A stretch of 64,000 nucleotides of DNA from an uncultured Dorea sp. (GTDB taxonomy: Bacteria; Bacillota; Clostridia; Lachnospirales; Lachnospiraceae). The stretch covers positions 1 through 64,000 of the forward strand of contig CAJUMF010000014.1 in the NCBI GenBank assembly GCA_910586965.1, in the 5' to 3' direction. A model generated the notes under the pieces. That model ran no database searches. It saw only the letters and a program-made list of their open reading frames with translations, and had not been told where the DNA came from. Positions 41,926 to 50,926 of the stretch are shown one piece after another. A program made the position numbers and the translations under genes. Each line of letters begins with the position of its first letter. Within the stretch, counting starts at the first letter, position 1.

Positions 41926-44313
41926 TTATGCCAGCAATATCTCGCACAGTGCTCCCAGCACTGCTTCCGGAAGCTCCATTCCTAACAGAATCCCTGTAAG
42001 CTCTGCCGACGTCTTTCCTTCCTTCACATACCCGTAGATTCTCTCTTTCACTACATATTCAATCTCCGCGCGGTCAAGGCAATGATAGATACCGGCTTCG
42101 ATATCATTCTCAACCGTTTCCACGACTTCTCCAAACTCCGCCCGTATCTCGGCATCCGCCGGCATCTCCGGTATCTTCACCGTAAGGATATGTCTGCCCG
42201 CGTCATAAGCCGTCAGTGCTTCGATTTCCCGGCCGTCTGCATATACTTTCGGACAGCTCTCCTTTTCCATACCGTATACTTCCAGCCGCCAGCTTCTCTT
42301 TTCCGGGATAATTGCAGTATTCCCCTGCGCCCCGTGGATTCGGAATACGGTCTGCCCCTGATTCGTCAGTTCAAGGAGCGTATACGCCCAGTTCTCCGGT
42401 GCATCTATGCAAGTATCCCCCTCATCCTCACACAATCGGAAACAATTATCCGCCCCGGGGAAAATCTTCACCGTCAGTGCCTTCGGATTCTCCACGCTGT
42501 TGGTGTACTCCTCCAGATCTGCCATCGGCACGATGCCTCCGGCTTTCGCAAGCACAGGCATATCTTCAAGCTCCCGGTAGAGCGTAAGCTCTCTTCCTCC
42601 GCGATACCTCCTGCCGTTAAAGAAATCAAACCACAATCCTTCCGGAAGCCACGCTTTAAAGGATGCCGCCCCGGCCCTTTTGTCCATGGGCTTCGTGATG
42701 GGACAGGCGATAAGCTCCGTACCAAAGTAATATTCGTTGGGTACGTGGTACGCTTCCTCCTGTTCCGGCTCCAGATAATACATCGGCCGGATCAACGGCT
42801 GTCCCTCTTTGTTCGCATAATAGTTCATTGTATAAAGATAAGGAAGCATCTCGTGGCGGAGTTTCAAATAGCGCTTCATCACTGCCTCCGCAATGCGGTT
42901 ATAGCGCCACGGCTCCTTTCCTGTAAATGCACTGTTGGAGCTGTGAAGCCGCAGTATCGGAGAAAATACGCCAAACTGCACCCATCTTGCCGCCAGTTCG
43001 TCATCCTTATATCCCATCATATGCCCGCCGATGTCATGACTCCACCAGCCATATCCCACATTGCTTGCGTTAGCGGTAAAATAAGGCTGAAAATCAAGGG
43101 ATTCCCAGCTTATGATCGTGTCCCCGGAAAATCCCACCGGATATCTGTGACTCCCTATCCCTGCATATCTGGAAAACGTCAGCGGCCGTCTTCCTCTCCC
43201 CGCACTGTCCAGATAGTGATAATGGTTCAGCATCCACAGCGGGTCGAGTCCCGGTATCTTGCACAATCCCCCCTGCTGCCAGTCAATCCACCAGAAGTCC
43301 ACACCCGCTTTCTCCTGGGGGTGATGGAGATATTCAAAATAAGCATCTAGAAATTCCGGGTCCGTGATATCAAAATTCACCGGCTCTTCCTTCTCCCAAT
43401 CCTTACCCAGAGCTTCCGCCATCTGCCGGTACTGCTCCTCATGAGCCTGCACTCCGCCGGCCGGATGTACATTCAGTGTGGCCTTAAGTCCATGTTCGTG
43501 AAGCCAGCCCAAGAACTTCTCCGGCTCCGGGAAAAGTTCCCGGTTCCATGTATATCCGGTCCATCCGCTCCCATACTTCGGATCGATATCCACAAGATGC
43601 CAGTCCATATCAATAACCGAAACGGAAAACGGTATCTTCTCTGTCTCAAAACGGGACATCAGGTTCTTATACTCCTGCTCAGAATACTGATAAAATCTGC
43701 TCCACCAGTTCCCGAGAGCATACCTTGGAATCAGCGGTGTGTTGCCGGTCAGCCGGTAAAAATCTTTAAGGCATTCCTCATAGCTGTGTCCGTAGCCGAA
43801 GAAATACAGATCCAGGATTGCTGGCTTTCTGGGTTCTACCCAGCCATCCTCCGTAAGAAGCAAGGAGCGGCTGTCGTCAAAAACCGTATACCCAAACCTG
43901 GACATCAGCCCTTGCTCTAATGGAATCGCTCCATTTGCCTCATCAAGAGTCCTCGCTGTCCCTCCAAGATCCTTTACCTCTTCTCCGTAATGCCATATGC
44001 TGTGATACGCGCTGATATCTCCCCGCACCTGAATGGACAATCCATAATCGGTAAATTCCTGTTTATTGTAAATAAGATGTATCCGCCCGGTTAAGATTTC
44101 CAGGGAATCCGCTCTCTCGTACACCTGAAACTTTGGCACAGGAAAGTCACGGTTAATGACACTTTGGGATGCACGATCCTCAAACGTTCCGTCTTCACTG
44201 TACTCCAAACGCACCAACGCATCCGTCAGAATCGTAATTCTGTATTTTTCTCCCTGGATCACAGCTTCCTTCCTGCTTTTTCCTCTCGTATCTATCTGAT
44301 ATCTTCCTTTCAT
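41926..44313 (-). CDS. Glycoside hydrolase family 31 enzyme
   Basis: Alpha-glycosidase of GH31 (795 aa; alpha-glucosidase/alpha-xylosidase group). The nucleophile aspartate is in 'GVDFWWIDWQQGG' (about residue 344) and the acid/base aspartate in 'GFSGDTIISWESLDFQPYF' (about 398). An N-terminal beta-sandwich precedes the catalytic barrel and a beta-domain follows ('VLAKAGGIVPMADLEEY'). No signal peptide, so it acts inside the cell on sugars imported by the neighbouring ABC transporter. The 'WIDWQQ' motif departs from the common 'WxDMNE', so the linkage is uncertain. Last gene of the operon. Confidence 0.92.
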   Translation of the reverse strand: MKGRYQIDTRGKSRKEAVIQGEKYRITILTDALVRLEYSEDGTFEDRASQSVINRDFPVPKFQVYERADSLEILTGRIHLIYNKQEFTDYGLSIQVRGDISAYHSIWHYGEEVKDLGGTARTLDEANGAIPLEQGLMSRFGYTVFDDSRSLLLTEDGWVEPRKPAILDLYFFGYGHSYEECLKDFYRLTGNTPLIPRYALGNWWSRFYQYSEQEYKNLMSRFETEKIPFSVSVIDMDWHLVDIDPKYGSGWTGYTWNRELFPEPEKFLGWLHEHGLKATLNVHPAGGVQAHEEQYRQMAEALGKDWEKEEPVNFDITDPEFLDAYFEYLHHPQEKAGVDFWWIDWQQGGLCKIPGLDPLWMLNHYHYLDSAGRGRRPLTFSRYAGIGSHRYPVGFSGDTIISWESLDFQPYFTANASNVGYGWWSHDIGGHMMGYKDDELAARWVQFGVFSPILRLHSSNSAFTGKEPWRYNRIAEAVMKRYLKLRHEMLPYLYTMNYYANKEGQPLIRPMYYLEPEQEEAYHVPNEYYFGTELIACPITKPMDKRAGAASFKAWLPEGLWFDFFNGRRYRGGRELTLYRELEDMPVLAKAGGIVPMADLEEYTNSVENPKALTVKIFPGADNCFRLCEDEGDTCIDAPENWAYTLLELTNQGQTVFRIHGAQGNTAIIPEKRSWRLEVYGMEKESCPKVYADGREIEALTAYDAGRHILTVKIPEMPADAEIRAEFGEVVETVENDIEAGIYHCLDRAEIEYVVKERIYGYVKEGKTSAELTGILLGMELPEAVLGALCEILLA

Positions 44314-44348
44314 GCCTTATCGTTCCTTTCCTGTTATATATTTTTACA

Positions 44349-45170
44349 TTATCCTTTTACGGAACCTGCTGCAACGCCTGCCACAAACCGTTTCTGGAAT
44401 ATCGTGTAGACAATGATCACCGGCACAATAGAAATAACTGTAGCTGCGAACAATCCGCCGTAATCTGTGGAATATCTTCCATTAAACATCGTAAGTCCTA
44501 CTGCCAGAAGCTGCTTTTTATCACTGTCGATCATCAGGTACGGCCACAGGTAATCCTCCCACACCCATAAAAACTGGAAAATCGCAATGGCGGATATGGA
44601 ATTCTTGCTCATAGGAAGTACGATCTGATGAAAGATACGAAACTCATTGGCCCCGTCAATCCTTGCCGCCTCCAAAAGCTCATCCGGCATCGATGAGATA
44701 TCCTGCTTCATCATAAAGATGCCGAACCCACTCACCATAACCGGGAGGACCAGTGACAGATAGCTGTCCAAAAGCCCTGATTTCATGAACATCGTATAAC
44801 GCGAGATAATCGTCACTGACCACGGAATCATCATGGTCATCATCACAAAACCGAAGATCAGGTTCTTGCCTTTAAACTCGTATTTGCTCAGCACAAACCC
44901 GCACAGACAGCTTATATATACAACTAATACGGTCACGATCACTGCGATCATAACACTGTTTCCAAAGTATTGTAAGAAATTAAAATTTGATTGCAAGGAT
45001 GTATAGTTTTCCAAAGTAAAGTTCTGGGGAAGCAAAGTCTGGTGCAATGCACTGATTTCTTCGTTCGTCTTAAAGGAAGACAGAATCATCCAGACAAATG
45101 GGAGAACCGTTATGATTCCCACAACAGCCAGTACGATATATAAAGCTGCTCTTAATGTTTGTTTTTTCAT
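44349..45170 (-). CDS. Carbohydrate ABC transporter permease (MalG-like)
   Basis: 273 aa with six membrane segments and the EAA loop 'EAARIDGANEFRIFHQIVLPMSK' that docks the ATPase. CUT1-family permease, 17 bases after its partner permease. The ATPase is not in this window and is probably a shared MsmK-type protein elsewhere. Confidence 0.93.
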   Translation of the reverse strand: MKKQTLRAALYIVLAVVGIITVLPFVWMILSSFKTNEEISALHQTLLPQNFTLENYTSLQSNFNFLQYFGNSVMIAVIVTVLVVYISCLCGFVLSKYEFKGKNLIFGFVMMTMMIPWSVTIISRYTMFMKSGLLDSYLSLVLPVMVSGFGIFMMKQDISSMPDELLEAARIDGANEFRIFHQIVLPMSKNSISAIAIFQFLWVWEDYLWPYLMIDSDKKQLLAVGLTMFNGRYSTDYGGLFAATVISIVPVIIVYTIFQKRFVAGVAAGSVKG

Positions 45171-45187
45171 ATCGACACCTTCTTTCC

Positions 45188-46066
45188 TTAAGAATTCTCG
45201 CCCGTAAGTTTGAACGAGAACACGGTTAATACAGCAGTAAAAATCAAGATGAAAAATGCAATTGCAGATGCATATCCGAAGTTATATTTTACAAATGCCT
45301 GATCGTATACAAGGTAGGAGCTTAAGAAGGTAGAAGTTCCCGGTCCTCCCTTTGTCATGACCATCACCGGCACATAAGCCTGCAGGTAAGAAATCAGCGA
45401 TGTGATCACAACAAATACCATCGTCGGCTTAAGCAGAGGCAATGTTATATATTTGAAGGTCTGCCATGCATTGGCACCGTCGATATTGGACGCCTCATAA
45501 TAATCCGAAGGAATCGACATCAGCCCCGACATAAACAGGATGACTGCGTAGCCGAAATCTTTCCAGATCGTCATCACCATAACTGCCGGCAATGCAAAAT
45601 CACTGCTGAACAGCCAGTTGATGTCAAAGCCGAACAGATTATTGACAAGACCGAACTGGGGATTGTACATGATCTTCCACACATATGCCACCGCTACCAG
45701 CGGAGTGACCGTCGGCATATAGAAGATCGTCCGGAAAAATGTCTTATGCCGGATCAGCCTGCTTGTGATGGCATAAGCAAGAGCCAGCCCTAAAAGTACC
45801 CGAAAAAATACAACAACCGCACAAAATACAACTGTATTTTTCATGGACAGCCAGAAAGTAGGGTACTGGAACATCCGGATATAATTGTCAAGCCCCGTCC
45901 ACTTGTAAGTCCCGTTAAGGGGATTCCAGATATGGAAGCTTCCGGCAAATGCGATGATGACCGGAATGATTAAAAATATCAGCATATACACCACAAGAAA
46001 TGTGACGACGATACTTCTGAGTACAACTTCACTTTTACTCTGCAGAGGTCTTCTTTTTCTCAACAT
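45188..46066 (-). CDS. Carbohydrate ABC transporter permease (MalF-like)
   Basis: 292 aa with six membrane segments and EAA loop 'EASNIDGANAWQTFKYITLPLLKPT'. It pairs with the MalG-like permease and the lipoprotein upstream. Confidence 0.93.
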   Translation of the reverse strand: MLRKRRPLQSKSEVVLRSIVVTFLVVYMLIFLIIPVIIAFAGSFHIWNPLNGTYKWTGLDNYIRMFQYPTFWLSMKNTVVFCAVVVFFRVLLGLALAYAITSRLIRHKTFFRTIFYMPTVTPLVAVAYVWKIMYNPQFGLVNNLFGFDINWLFSSDFALPAVMVMTIWKDFGYAVILFMSGLMSIPSDYYEASNIDGANAWQTFKYITLPLLKPTMVFVVITSLISYLQAYVPVMVMTKGGPGTSTFLSSYLVYDQAFVKYNFGYASAIAFFILIFTAVLTVFSFKLTGENS

Positions 46067-46078
46067 CTCGTTTTCCTC

Positions 46079-47458
46079 CTATTTATGCTCGCTGTATCTG
46101 TGATACAGATTTTCCGATGATACAAACTCCTGGTTGGACAAATCCACCTTCACGATATCTTCTGCCGTCTTTAACGCCTTTTCAATCGGTGTGTCATTAT
46201 ACATCATATCCTGACAGGCGATTTTTAAATTATCTGCAAGCGTTGCCGGCATAGGCCCCGGCCAGATATAATTATCGATATGGGCGGAGACCGCCTGGAT
46301 CGCCGGATTATCCTGAAGTTCTGTATCTTCTCTAAGTGTGTTGTTGGCCGGAAACAGGCTGTAATTCATACAAAGCTCTTTTTGTTTCTCCGTATTCGCC
46401 AGATAGAACCGGATAAAATCCTGTGCCGCCTCTATCTGCTCCGGTGCTGCATTTTTATTGATCCCTGGTGTCGCCTCGCCGTTATACCGGTCGTAGGCAA
46501 ACGGATCTTTCGTTGCAGCCGGCACCTCAAAGGTTCCGTATTCGATCTGCGGGTAATTCGTGTTCATATATCCGTAGAAATGTCCCCACTTATATACCAT
46601 AGCGGATTGGCCCTGACCAAAGCTCTGGGCTGCGTCCGTACCAAAGTCTTTATCACCCACATGATCCTTTTCATACATGTCAAGGAACATCTGCGCCGCT
46701 TTGAGCTGACCTTCCTGAGTCAGGGACGGCACTTTGCCGCTCTCATCGAAGATTGTATTCCCATACTGATAAGGAACACCCTGCATCAGATTCTCAAAAT
46801 CCCCGTTGTAGTTGAAACCGGCCTGCACAAGCTTTCCGTCTTCTTCTACCGTAAGCTTCTTTGCAACCTCTCTGAACTCTTCCCATGTTGCAGGAATATC
46901 TTCTTCTGTAAGTCCCGCCGCCTTCCACATTTCCTTATTGTAATACATCGCGCCGGTCATAATTCCAAAATCTACGTAATAATTCTTTCCGTCAATCTCA
47001 TGGGATTTGGCGGTAAAAAAGTCCGTCTCCAGATCCTTAACATCAATATCGTATGGAGCCATGTAAGTGAGCAGCAAATGCTGGTAGCTGTTATGTACAT
47101 TAAAAAGTGTCGGCCCGTCCGTACCTTTCTGAAGTGCAAGGGGCAATTTCGTCCAGAATCCGTCCCATGGATTATTCACCACATGAATCGTAACATTCGG
47201 ATGGATCTTTTCAAATTCTTCAGCAATACTCCCGAATAAATCCGGAGCATCCCACAACCACCACTCTAACTCTACCGTTTTCCCGTCATTGATCAGGTGG
47301 TTCGGGTCATAGGTCACATTCTCCCCCATCACCGGAAGCCCTTTATCAGGATTCGTATCCGTTTCACCCTTGTAGGCAGTTGTCTCTGATTTTCCACATG
47401 CGCATGTGAGCGCTATCACAGAAATAATCACAAGCATTGCCATTGTTTTCCTAAACAT
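46079..47458 (-). CDS. Sugar ABC transporter substrate-binding lipoprotein
   Basis: 459 aa. The signal peptide 'MFRKTMAMLVIISVIALTCAC' ends in a lipobox-like Thr-Cys-Ala-Cys (likely lipidated Cys21), anchoring it outside the membrane. The rest is an extracellular solute-binding fold ('VELEWWLWDAPDLFGSIAEEFEKIHPNV', 'VPATKDPFAYDRYNGEATPGINKNA'). First gene of the operon; ATG at 47458 follows AAGGAGGAG, and a longer start at 47500 lies before that site. The GH31 gene suggests an alpha-linked oligosaccharide as ligand; this is inference. Confidence 0.93.
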   Translation of the reverse strand: MFRKTMAMLVIISVIALTCACGKSETTAYKGETDTNPDKGLPVMGENVTYDPNHLINDGKTVELEWWLWDAPDLFGSIAEEFEKIHPNVTIHVVNNPWDGFWTKLPLALQKGTDGPTLFNVHNSYQHLLLTYMAPYDIDVKDLETDFFTAKSHEIDGKNYYVDFGIMTGAMYYNKEMWKAAGLTEEDIPATWEEFREVAKKLTVEEDGKLVQAGFNYNGDFENLMQGVPYQYGNTIFDESGKVPSLTQEGQLKAAQMFLDMYEKDHVGDKDFGTDAAQSFGQGQSAMVYKWGHFYGYMNTNYPQIEYGTFEVPAATKDPFAYDRYNGEATPGINKNAAPEQIEAAQDFIRFYLANTEKQKELCMNYSLFPANNTLREDTELQDNPAIQAVSAHIDNYIWPGPMPATLADNLKIACQDMMYNDTPIEKALKTAEDIVKVDLSNQEFVSSENLYHRYSEHK

Positions 47459-47505
47459 TTTCTCTCCTCCTTCACACCAACGAAACAGTATGTTTTTCAT
47501 TTACT

Positions 47506-47555
47506 GTTAGCGCTAACCTTAATTAGAATTTATCACAGTTTTTGCATGAAGTCAA
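47506..47555 (-). promoter_or_regulatory. Promoter and LacI-type operator of the sugar operon
   Basis: TTGACT (47550-47555) and TAAATT (47527-47532), spacer 17, with palindrome GTTAGCGCTAAC (47506-47517) just downstream over the start site. This matches the LacI/GalR half-site pattern and the second palindrome at 47694. Confidence 0.8.
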
Positions 47556-47676
47556 TGCGAATACATTCTCTCCTTCTATTTCTCTTTTTTTACCAATTTT
47601 TATATGCATATTTTGTGCAAATCTCATAGTTATATTTTTTTTGAAAAATTTTTCACAAGATACTTCCTATCTCTGC

Positions 47677-47703
47677 TATAATAAAAATCAAGATTAACGT
47701 TAA
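47677..47703 (+). promoter_or_regulatory. Promoter and operator of the LacI-family gene
   Basis: Extended -10 TGCTATAAT (TATAAT at 47677-47682; -35 weak) and palindrome TTAACGTTAA (47694-47703) over the expected start, giving autoregulation by the same regulator. The half-sites differ from the other operator only at the centre. Confidence 0.7.
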
Positions 47704-47726
47704 CATTTTATCTTAGGAGAACAATT

Positions 47727-48737
47727 ATGGTAACATTAAAAGATATAGCGGAACGAGCAGGCGTTAGTATGATGACTGTCTCTCGCGTCATGAACGGAAA
47801 CCAGGGGAAAGTCTCTGAAAAAACCGCAGCAAAAATCCGCTCTCTCGCGGAGGAGATGAACTATATCCCCAATTCATCCGCCAGAAGCCTGGCAGCGAAA
47901 TCTTCGAAAATCATCGCGGTTATCCTCAGAGACTCTTCCATCTATAATCCGCTGGCCGATCCATATTCTTCCACACTTCTCGGGTATATCACCAAAGAAG
48001 TACAAAAACGCGGATACTACGTGATGATCCATCTGGTGCAGGACTTTTCAAATATCACCTTCAACCTCCGCTCCTGGAATGCGGCAGGGGCAGTATTCTT
48101 AGGGGTATTCGACGACGAGATCCGCCACATCCAGCACAGCAACCACATTCCGCTTGTCTTTACTGACAGCTATAGCAATGTACGGCAATTGATCAATGTA
48201 GGAATTGATGACTATAAAGGAGGGGAGCTTGCCGCAGAGCACTTCTATAAGAAGGGACATCGGAGGCTTGCTTTCGCCGGGCCATTCACAAAAACCGGCG
48301 GTGTGATTTCCAGACGCTGCCAGGGATTTTGTGATACGTTGACGAGCATGGAGGTTCCTGTCACTCCGAACCACATTTATGACCTTGAAACAATGAGGCC
48401 GGAAGACATCATTGATTCTATTCTCAATGACCCCAAACCGCCGACAGGGGTATTCGCCTTTTCTGATGAATTTGCCATGGAGTTATACAGCGCTGCCGGC
48501 AAGAAAGGACTTTTTATCCCTGACAGACTGTCCGTGATCGGCTTCGATGACCTCCCCGTCGGCTGCTCACTTCCGTCTGCTCTGACTACCATCCGTCAGA
48601 ACATAGAAGGCAAGGCAGCAGAAGCCTGCCGGATTCTGTTTGAACATATCGGCAATCCACAGAAGCCAAGTGAAAGTGTTGTATTGGATGTGCAGCTTGT
48701 AGACCGGGATTCCGTCAAAGATATCACCGAGATATAA
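47727..48737 (+). CDS. LacI/GalR-family transcriptional regulator
   Basis: 336 aa with a LacI helix-turn-helix ('MVTLKDIAERAGVSMMTVSRVMNGNQGKVSEKTAAKIRSLAEEMNYIPNSSARSLA') and a periplasmic-binding-like effector domain ending '...VVLDVQLVDRDSVKDITEI'. Divergent from the sugar operon with a shared intergenic region carrying two palindromic operators, so it very probably represses that operon and itself until its sugar ligand binds. Confidence 0.95.
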   Translation: MVTLKDIAERAGVSMMTVSRVMNGNQGKVSEKTAAKIRSLAEEMNYIPNSSARSLAAKSSKIIAVILRDSSIYNPLADPYSSTLLGYITKEVQKRGYYVMIHLVQDFSNITFNLRSWNAAGAVFLGVFDDEIRHIQHSNHIPLVFTDSYSNVRQLINVGIDDYKGGELAAEHFYKKGHRRLAFAGPFTKTGGVISRRCQGFCDTLTSMEVPVTPNHIYDLETMRPEDIIDSILNDPKPPTGVFAFSDEFAMELYSAAGKKGLFIPDRLSVIGFDDLPVGCSLPSALTTIRQNIEGKAAEACRILFEHIGNPQKPSESVVLDVQLVDRDSVKDITEI

Positions 48738-48815
48738 ATATTATCCATTCCACAAATGTCCGGAACGTGGTATACTATTTTTATATAAACTGGTTTTAAG
48801 AAGGGGGTAATTGAC

Positions 48816-48977
48816 ATGACAAAAGAATTGATCAAAGAAGTTAAGCATATCCAGCAATGCCTGATCGACAAGGAGATGGAAGGCGAAGAATGGGAAGAAA
48901 AGATGGAGATTGTACACAAGCTTGAAGATGTATCCTCCTACTTAAAGGATGCTCTCGGACGGGGGATTGAGTTTTGA
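48816..48977 (+). CDS. Small acidic hypothetical protein
   Basis: 53 aa: 'MTKELIKEVKHIQQCLIDKE' then 'MEGEEWEEKMEIVHKLEDVSSYLKDALGRGIEF', helical and charged. ATG at 48816 follows AAGGGGG. An extended -10 TGGTATACT (TATACT 48771-48776) lies upstream, and a 12-bp hairpin follows (48991-49018). No family recognised. The clean promoter, ribosome site and stop make it a likely real gene. Confidence 0.6.
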   Translation: MTKELIKEVKHIQQCLIDKEMEGEEWEEKMEIVHKLEDVSSYLKDALGRGIEF

Positions 48978-48990
48978 TAAAGAACTTAAA

Positions 48991-49018
48991 AGAAGAATAG
49001 GCGAAAGCCTATTCTTCT
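48991..49018. terminator. Bidirectional terminator with the rubredoxin stop in its stem
   Basis: Perfect 12-bp stem AGAAGAATAGGC/GCCTATTCTTCT with GAAA loop; minus-strand T run follows. It serves the small gene on the plus strand and rubredoxin on the minus strand. Confidence 0.85.
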
Positions 49019-49167
49019 ACAAATACATCTTTACCCATTCCGCAGACAGGGCATACCCAATCATCCGGAATATCCTCAAATGCTGTTCCCGGAGCAATCC
49101 CGCCGTCTGGATCTCCAACCTCCGGGTCATATACATATCCACATGGTTCACATACATATTTTTTCAT
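49009..49167 (-). CDS. Rubredoxin
   Basis: 52 aa, 'MKKYVCEPCGYVYDPEVGDPDGGIAPGTAFEDIPDDWVCPVCGMGKDVFVEE' in outline: the two Cys-x-x-Cys pairs hold a single iron. Small one-electron carrier in the cytoplasm, used in anaerobic oxygen and peroxide defence. ATG at 49167 follows GGAGG; an upstream ATG at 49200 has no site. Confidence 0.97.
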   Translation of the reverse strand: MKKYVCEPCGYVYDPEVGDPDGGIAPGTAFEDIPDDWVCPVCGMGKDVFVEE

Positions 49168-49332
49168 CTTGACAATCCTCCATTCACTGTATGATATCAT
49201 ACATCCTATGACACTTGCAGATTACCCTGCGCTTGTACCATAGTATTGCTTAATCCATAACAAATTATAAAGTATTCCCTAAGAAAATGAAAGAAAATTT
49301 CTATAAATTTTTCCTGATTTTTTCTTGATCTT

Positions 49333-50193
49333 TTACTCCGCTTCCCAGCGTCCCGACGCACCGCAAGGAAGTATAAGTCCCGTTCTGGCGACTGGTATCC
49401 CAATCTCCTGAGCATCCACATGTCCTTTCCATCTCTTTAACTCGACGGAAAGCATGTATGTCAATACAGCCGGCGCAAGCCCCGTCGTATAAGAGTTCAC
49501 AAGGAAAAACAAAGGATTGTCCGACAAAAGCTTTGTGCATAGTTTGATAAACGGATGGATGGAATCTTCAATCTTCCATATCTCGCCTCTGGGTCCTCTG
49601 CCGTAGGACGGCGGATCCATAATGATTCCGTCATATTGATTGCCCCTGCGGATTTCCCGCTCCACAAACTTCACGCAGTCATCCACAAGCCACCGGACAG
49701 GCCTGTCTGAAAGCCCTGACGACGCAGCATTCTCCTTCGCCCAGTTCACCATGCCCTTCGAGGCATCCACATGGGTAACACTTGCCCCCGCCGCTGCCGC
49801 TGCTAAAGTCGCTCCTCCCGTATAAGCAAACAGATTCAAGACTCTCACCGGACGGCCCGCAGTTTTTATCTTTTCAGAAAACCAGTCCCAGTTCGCCGCC
49901 TGCTCCGGAAAAAGCCCCGTATGCTTGAAACTGAATGGCTTTAGATTAAAGGTAAGCTCCTTGTAATGGATCTGCCACTGTTCCGGCAGAGAGAAAAATT
50001 CCCATTCACCGCCGCCCTTTTTGCTCCGGTGGTAATGACCGTTGGGCCGTCTCCACCCTTTGTCTGTCCTCGGCGTATCCCAGATCACCTGGGGGTCCGG
50101 ACGCACCAGGATATAATCGCCCCAACGCTCCAGCTTTTCTCCGCCGCTGCAATCTATAATCTCATAGTCCTTCCAATTATCTGCAATCCACAT
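49333..50193 (-). CDS. Class I SAM-dependent methyltransferase, RlmI-like
   Basis: 286 aa. SAM-binding motif 'VLNLFAYTGGATLAAAAAGASVTHVDASKGMVNWAKENA' at about 119-157 and catalytic 'IIMDPPSYGRGP' near 210, as in the RlmI/COG1092 23S rRNA cytosine methyltransferases. The PUA domain found at the start of RlmI is missing; a different N-terminal region of about 100 residues replaces it. RNA methylation is the best guess; target unknown. Confidence 0.85.
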   Translation of the reverse strand: MWIADNWKDYEIIDCSGGEKLERWGDYILVRPDPQVIWDTPRTDKGWRRPNGHYHRSKKGGGEWEFFSLPEQWQIHYKELTFNLKPFSFKHTGLFPEQAANWDWFSEKIKTAGRPVRVLNLFAYTGGATLAAAAAGASVTHVDASKGMVNWAKENAASSGLSDRPVRWLVDDCVKFVEREIRRGNQYDGIIMDPPSYGRGPRGEIWKIEDSIHPFIKLCTKLLSDNPLFFLVNSYTTGLAPAVLTYMLSVELKRWKGHVDAQEIGIPVARTGLILPCGASGRWEAE

Positions 50194-50313
50194 ATATAAT
50201 AACTCCCCTTAACCGATGTTATTCCTCTTATTTGACAGGCTCATTATATCAGAAGGGCGTCCGCGGTGTAAAGCGTAATTCGGCTTGACAGTTAATTTTT
50301 CACCGCCAGACTG

Positions 50314-50342
50314 TTGAATGAACATCCATGATATGTTAAAAT
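50314..50342 (+). promoter_or_regulatory. Promoter of the YfcE-like gene
   Basis: TTGAAT (50314-50319) and TAAAAT (50337-50342), spacer 17. Confidence 0.6.
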
Positions 50343-50371
50343 TTCCATACTATAATCCGGAGGTTCTACAC

Positions 50372-50911
50372 ATGAAGTTAATGATTGCATCCGACATACA
50401 TGGCTCTTCCTATTACTGTCGGAAGATGATTGACGCATTTAAAAGGGAAAGCGCTGACCGCTTACTCCTCTTGGGCGACATCCTGTATCACGGTCCCAGA
50501 AATGACCTACCAAGAGACTATAATCCCAAGGAGGTCATCGCCATGCTGAACCCTTTAAAGGAGGTACTCTTCTGCGTCCGCGGAAACTGCGATACTGAGG
50601 TTGACCAAATGGTTTTAGACTTCCCGATTCTTGCTGACTACTGCCTCCTCGCGCTTGACGGTTATACCATCTTCGCCGCCCACGGACATCACCACAATCC
50701 GCAGAAGCTGCCGCCTTTAAAAAACGGGGATATCCTCTTAAACGGACACACCCATATTCCCGCAAATGAGAACATGGGCACATACACTTATATGAATCCG
50801 GGTTCCGTATCTATTCCGAAAAATGGCTCGGTCCACGGATATATGGTCTATAATAACGGTTTCCTCTGGAAAGATTTAGACGGGAACGTGCTGACGATTA
50901 CCGGTCAATAA
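50372..50911 (+). CDS. YfcE-like metallophosphodiesterase
   Basis: 179 aa of the calcineurin-like phosphoesterase fold: 'LMIASDIHGSSYYC' (Asp-x-His), 'LLLGDILYHGPRND' (Gly-Asp), 'CVRGNCDTEVDQ' (Gly-Asn-Cys-Asp) and 'FAAHGHHHNP...LNGHTHIP' give the two-metal site. YfcE family hydrolyses model phosphodiesters; the natural substrate is unknown. ATG at 50372 follows GGAGG; an upstream ATG at 50318 overlaps the promoter. Confidence 0.92.
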   Translation: MKLMIASDIHGSSYYCRKMIDAFKRESADRLLLLGDILYHGPRNDLPRDYNPKEVIAMLNPLKEVLFCVRGNCDTEVDQMVLDFPILADYCLLALDGYTIFAAHGHHHNPQKLPPLKNGDILLNGHTHIPANENMGTYTYMNPGSVSIPKNGSVHGYMVYNNGFLWKDLDGNVLTITGQ

Positions 50912-50926
50912 TGATGCATACTGCCG

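Noticed and set aside
42082..43350. 422-residue plus-strand frame
   Set aside because: Antisense to the GH31 gene, whose catalytic motifs are clear; codon pattern fits the minus strand.
46280..47239. 319-residue plus-strand frame
   Set aside because: Antisense to the sugar-binding lipoprotein gene, with no ribosome site or family resemblance.
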